Origin: Saccharibacillus sp. CPCC 101409
GTDB lineage: Bacteria; Bacillota; Bacilli; Paenibacillales; Paenibacillaceae
DNA length: 64,000 nt
Assembly: GCF_030518235.1 (NCBI RefSeq)
Contig: NZ_JAULSA010000013.1
Location: 1-64,000, forward strand
Direction: 5' to 3'
Part shown: piece after piece, positions 61,034 through 64,000 of the stretch
Layout of the letters: each line of letters starts with the position of its first letter
Numbering within the stretch: position 1 is the first letter of the stretch
Translations under genes and position numbers: made by a program
Notes under the pieces: generated by a model
The model's database searches: none
Told to the model about the DNA's origin: nothing
The model's input: only the letters and a program-made list of their open reading frames with translations

Positions 61034-62239
61034 ATGATCAAAAAATTCCAGCTCCCGCTCCAAACCCTGAATCTGACCGTCGGGTTTATGGTCTGGGTCA
61101 TCATTTCTTCCCTGATGCCCTTTATCAAAGAAGACATTGCCATTCCGGCCGACCGCCTGGCGATCGTAACGGCGATTCCGGTCGTGCTCGGTTCGGTCCT
61201 GCGCATTCCGCTCGGCTACTATGCCAACATTATCGGCGCGCGGCTCATTTTCCTGTTCAGCTTTGTGCTTCTGCTGTTTCCCGTGTATTATATCAGCGTA
61301 GCCCAATCCATGACGGCGCTGATTATCGGCGGACTGTTCCTGGGGGTCGGCGGAGCGGTATTCTCGGTCGGCGTGACGTCGCTGCCGAAGTACTATCCGG
61401 CGCAAAAGCACGGCTTTGTCAACGGGATGTACGGCATGGGCAATATCGGTACGGCGCTCAGTACGTTCGGCGCTCCGCTGATCGCGACCCAATTCGGCTG
61501 GCAGACCGCGGTTAAGTCGTATCTGATTCTGCTGGCCGTCTTTATCGTGTTGAACTTCCTGCTCGGCGACCGCCGCGAAGTCAAAGTGAAAACGCCGATC
61601 GTCGAACAAATCAAAGGCATCTACAAGAATCCGAAGCTGTGGATGGTTTCGCTGTTTTACTTCATTACCTTCGGTTCGTTCGTCGCGTTTACCGTGTACC
61701 TGCCGAACTTCCTGGTAACGAACTTCGGATTGGAAAAAGTGGACGCCGGCATGAGAACGGCCGGATTTATCGCCGTGGCGACTTTCTTCCGTCCGGTGGG
61801 CGGATGGCTCGCCGACCGCTTCAAGCCGCTGATCCTGCTGGGCGGCACGTTCGCCATCTATACGATCGCCGCGATTCTGCTGGCCTTCTCGCCGTCGCTT
61901 ACGCCTTACACGATCGGCTGCCTGGCCATCGCATTCAGCGCGGGCCTCGGCAACGGCATTATTTTCAAACTGGTGCCGTTCTACTTCCAGCAGCAGGCGG
62001 GCATCGCCAATGGCATCGTATCCATGATGGGCGGCCTGGGCGGTTTCTTCCCGCCGATCATGCTGGCCGCGATCCACGGAGCGACCGGACAATATTCGAT
62101 CGGCTTCATGCTGCTGTCGCAGGTGGCGCTAGCGAGCATGGTGCTGGTATTCTGGCTGTATTACCAGGATAAGATGCTGGCCGATTCGCTCGGACGGCAG
62201 ACGGGTTCCCCGGCTCAATCGAAAATGATGAAGAAATAA
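61034..62239 (+). CDS. narK: Nitrate/nitrite transporter, NarK family
   Basis: A 401-residue major facilitator protein with twelve helices. The nitrate signature is visible in helix 5 (GFVNGMYGMGNIGTALSTFG) and again in helix 11 (GIANGIVSMMGGLGGFFPP). Members import nitrate with protons or exchange it for nitrite. ATG 61034 follows AAGGTG; GTG 61028 would be too close. It is transcribed from its own promoter. Confidence 0.95.
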   Translation: MIKKFQLPLQTLNLTVGFMVWVIISSLMPFIKEDIAIPADRLAIVTAIPVVLGSVLRIPLGYYANIIGARLIFLFSFVLLLFPVYYISVAQSMTALIIGGLFLGVGGAVFSVGVTSLPKYYPAQKHGFVNGMYGMGNIGTALSTFGAPLIATQFGWQTAVKSYLILLAVFIVLNFLLGDRREVKVKTPIVEQIKGIYKNPKLWMVSLFYFITFGSFVAFTVYLPNFLVTNFGLEKVDAGMRTAGFIAVATFFRPVGGWLADRFKPLILLGGTFAIYTIAAILLAFSPSLTPYTIGCLAIAFSAGLGNGIIFKLVPFYFQQQAGIANGIVSMMGGLGGFFPPIMLAAIHGATGQYSIGFMLLSQVALASMVLVFWLYYQDKMLADSLGRQTGSPAQSKMMKK

Positions 62240-62266
62240 ATCAAGCAAGCAATAATCAAGCAAACG

Positions 62267-62290
62267 GCCGTCCGGGCAACCGGACGGCTT
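62267..62290 (+). terminator. Hairpin with GCAA loop between narK and the moeB-like gene
   Basis: GCCGTCCGG-GCAA-CCGGACGGC followed by only two T. It may terminate narK partly, or stabilise its mRNA 3' end. Confidence 0.6.
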
Positions 62291-62315
62291 CGTATGCAAA
62301 AGGAGGAATCGAACC

Positions 62316-63359
62316 GTGCAACCATCGCCGGATACACCGCAAAGCGACCGTTATTCGCGCCAGGTTCTGTTCCGTCCGATCGGAAAAAGCGGGCAGATCG
62401 AGCTGGGATCGGCGTCCGTGGCCGTGATCGGCTGCGGCGCGCTCGGTTCGGCGATCGCCGAGACGCTGACGCGCGCGGGCGTGGGCGAGCTGCATCTGGT
62501 GGACCGCGACTATGTGGAATGGTCCAATTTGCAGCGCCAGCAGCTGTTTACGGAAAGCGACGCAAAAAGCATGACGCCGAAAGTCAAAGCGGCCGAGCGG
62601 CGTCTGCTGGAGATTCGTTCCGACTTGAAGCTGCATACGGTTCTGGACGATCTGGATGCGCCTCTGATGCGCGACCTTGCGTCGCGCTGCTCGCTTGTGA
62701 TGGACGCGACCGACAATTTCGAAACGCGGCTGCTGATCAACGACGCCGCGCTGGAAGCGGGAATTCCCTGGATCTACGGCGCGTGCGTCGGCGCTTCGGG
62801 CACCGTGTTTCCGTTCGTGCCGGGCCGCTCGGCCTGCTTCCGCTGTCTGCTGCCGGCGCTGCCGTCGGCCAGCGACACCTGCGACACGGCCGGTATTATC
62901 GGCCCGGCGGTGCAGATGACCGCGGCTATCCAATGCGCGGAAGCGCTGAAATGGCTGAGCGGAAACCGCGAAGCGCTGCGAAGCAAAGTGCATCATTTCG
63001 ATCTGTGGAGCGGAACCCAGATGGATATCGGGGTTTCGCGCATCCGCCGGGCGGATTGTCCGTCCTGCGGTCCGGTCCCGGTCTATCCCGCGCTGGTGCG
63101 CACCGCGCGCCCGGCTTACGCCGCGCTGTGCGGACGCGATACGGTGCAGGTGCTGCCCGATCCCGCGCGCCCGGTAACGCTGGACGATGCCGAGCGGATC
63201 GGCCGCCGGATGGGCGAAGACATCAAACGCACGCCGCATTTCGTACAATTCCACGCGCTCGGCGCGCGGTTTATCCTGTTCGGCAACGGTCGGCTGCTGA
63301 TCCACGGCACGGGAAGCGTGGACGAAGGACGCAGGCTGCACCGGAAGCTGTTTGGGTAA
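62316..63359 (+). CDS. moeB: MoeB/ThiF-family adenylyltransferase
   Basis: A 347-residue E1-like enzyme. An ATP-binding glycine loop (VAVIGCGALGSAIAETL), the NLQRQQLF arginine motif and MDATDNFETR are present, and two CxxC pairs (CFRC, CPSC) bind zinc. MoeB adenylates the C-terminal Gly of MoaD in molybdopterin synthesis; ThiF does the same for ThiS. The position between narK and moaB favours the molybdenum cofactor role. The C-terminal ~90 residues lack a rhodanese domain. Start GTG 62316 follows AAAGGAGG. Confidence 0.85.
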   Translation: MQPSPDTPQSDRYSRQVLFRPIGKSGQIELGSASVAVIGCGALGSAIAETLTRAGVGELHLVDRDYVEWSNLQRQQLFTESDAKSMTPKVKAAERRLLEIRSDLKLHTVLDDLDAPLMRDLASRCSLVMDATDNFETRLLINDAALEAGIPWIYGACVGASGTVFPFVPGRSACFRCLLPALPSASDTCDTAGIIGPAVQMTAAIQCAEALKWLSGNREALRSKVHHFDLWSGTQMDIGVSRIRRADCPSCGPVPVYPALVRTARPAYAALCGRDTVQVLPDPARPVTLDDAERIGRRMGEDIKRTPHFVQFHALGARFILFGNGRLLIHGTGSVDEGRRLHRKLFG

Positions 63360-63408
63360 AGATAAAGAGAAAGAGAACAGCGACGGATGAGACGAGGAGG
63401 CGGAAAGG

Positions 63409-63978
63409 ATGAAAGAAAATGCTGCGGGCGCGCCGGAGATTCACGTATCGGAAGCCGCGCTGCGAGCGGAAGAAGACCAGGCGCCAATCGGGGTCGGCGC
63501 CAATATCCGGCTGGCCGTGCTGACGATCAGCGATACGCGCACCAAAGAAACGGACCGCAGCGGCCGCGCGATCCTGGAGCTGGCGGAAGAAGACGGGCTT
63601 GAGATCGCGGAATATGCGATCTGCGTGGACGATTCGGAAGCGATCTACTCCATCGTCGCGGGCTGGCTGCTGCGTCCCGAGATCGACGCCGTCGTCACGA
63701 CCGGCGGCACCGGGATCGCCAAGCGCGACGTCACGCTCGAAGCCGTCCGGCCCTTGTTCGAGAAAGAGATCGCCGGCTTCGGCGAATTGTTCCGTTATCT
63801 GAGCTTTGCCGAGGATGTCGGCACCAAGGCCGTGCTCAGCCGCGCCGCCGCCGGTTCCGCCAAGGACAAAGCGCTGTTCGTCCTGCCGGGTTCCACCGGC
63901 GCCGTGACGCTGGCGATGAAACGCATCATCCTGCCGGAAATCCGGCATATCGTGCACGAGCTGACGAAGCATCTTTAA
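63409..63978 (+). CDS. moaB: Molybdenum cofactor biosynthesis protein MoaB/MogA family
   Basis: A 189-residue molybdopterin-binding domain protein. The core has LTISDTRTKETDRSG near residue 38, the VVTTGGTGIAKRDVT loop and a C-terminal LPGSTGAVTLAMKRI helix. MoaB/MogA adenylates molybdopterin before molybdenum insertion. A 30-residue N-terminal extension is atypical. GAGGAGGCGGAAAGG precedes ATG 63409. It follows the moeB-like gene by 49 bp, probably as one operon. Confidence 0.9.
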   Translation: MKENAAGAPEIHVSEAALRAEEDQAPIGVGANIRLAVLTISDTRTKETDRSGRAILELAEEDGLEIAEYAICVDDSEAIYSIVAGWLLRPEIDAVVTTGGTGIAKRDVTLEAVRPLFEKEIAGFGELFRYLSFAEDVGTKAVLSRAAAGSAKDKALFVLPGSTGAVTLAMKRIILPEIRHIVHELTKHL

Positions 63979-64000
63979 ACCTGAATATTCATGCAAAAAA

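Noticed and set aside
1-64000. tRNA, rRNA and prophage genes
   Set aside because: None seen on either strand; all gaps over 300 bp are accounted for by repeats, terminators and promoters.

Overview
The window looks like chromosomal DNA of a high-GC member of the Paenibacillaceae. Grounds: strong AAGGAGG-type ribosome binding sites, frequent GTG/TTG starts, large YesM/YesN-type sensor kinases with AraC-type response regulators beside LplB/YtcP-type sugar permeases, a Gram-positive HemY-type coproporphyrinogen oxidase, and an NreABC oxygen/nitrate sensing system behind narGHJI. Saccharibacillus or a GC-rich Paenibacillus fits; the genus is an inference. No rRNA, tRNA, CRISPR array, transposase, integrase or phage gene was recognised.

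Layout. (1) 0-10 kb: a LysR regulator divergent from a DapA-family aldolase, a membrane acyltransferase, a GNAT-azlC-azlD cluster, a quinone-reductase-like dehydrogenase divergent from a TetR regulator, and an EamA transporter divergent from a second LysR regulator. (2) 10-25.5 kb: a plant-polysaccharide locus. It holds a GH35 beta-galactosidase, an AraC regulator, a response regulator - histidine kinase - response regulator trio, a lipoprotein-permease-permease ABC importer and two GH43 enzymes. (3) 25.9-31.2 kb, minus strand: a probable D-threonate (four-carbon acid sugar) catabolic operon with a PrpR-like regulator, a KdgT-type permease, a DUF1537 kinase and a PdxA2-type dehydrogenase. (4) 31.4-35.3 kb: a lipoprotein, a V4R-domain protein, a SEC-C protein and a hemerythrin-like protein. 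(5) 35.6-40.8 kb: ywiC, a radical SAM/SPASM protein, coproporphyrinogen oxidase, then modA-modB without modC. (6) 41.6-49.3 kb: a second oligosaccharide-type importer with its own kinase, regulator and an extra binding protein. (7) 49.4-50.8 kb: a short-chain dehydrogenase divergent from a MerR regulator. (8) 51.4-64 kb: nitrate respiration, with narGHJI, nreABC, a hemerythrin-like protein, narK, a moeB-like gene and moaB.

How it works together. Regions 5 and 8 appear to form one anaerobic nitrate-respiration regulon. Palindromes close to the NreC consensus (TAGGG-N4-CCCTA) lie upstream of ywiC, modA, narG and narK, about 31 bp before a plausible -10 element. The narG and narK promoters carry two sites 21-22 bp apart. 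This would join nitrate reduction, nitrate transport, molybdate uptake and haem supply under one oxygen/nitrate sensor. The carbohydrate loci carry cre-like sequences at promoters, suggesting CcpA control.

The least explained material is intergenic. Five unrelated families of long, imperfectly palindromic repeats (called A to E here) sit mostly at gene 3' ends. Families A to D use short units spaced roughly 40-60 bp, often two per arm. Family E (41.16-41.46 and 51.08-51.32 kb) has a conserved core, but its outer arms differ between loci while staying complementary within each locus, so the folded structure is kept.
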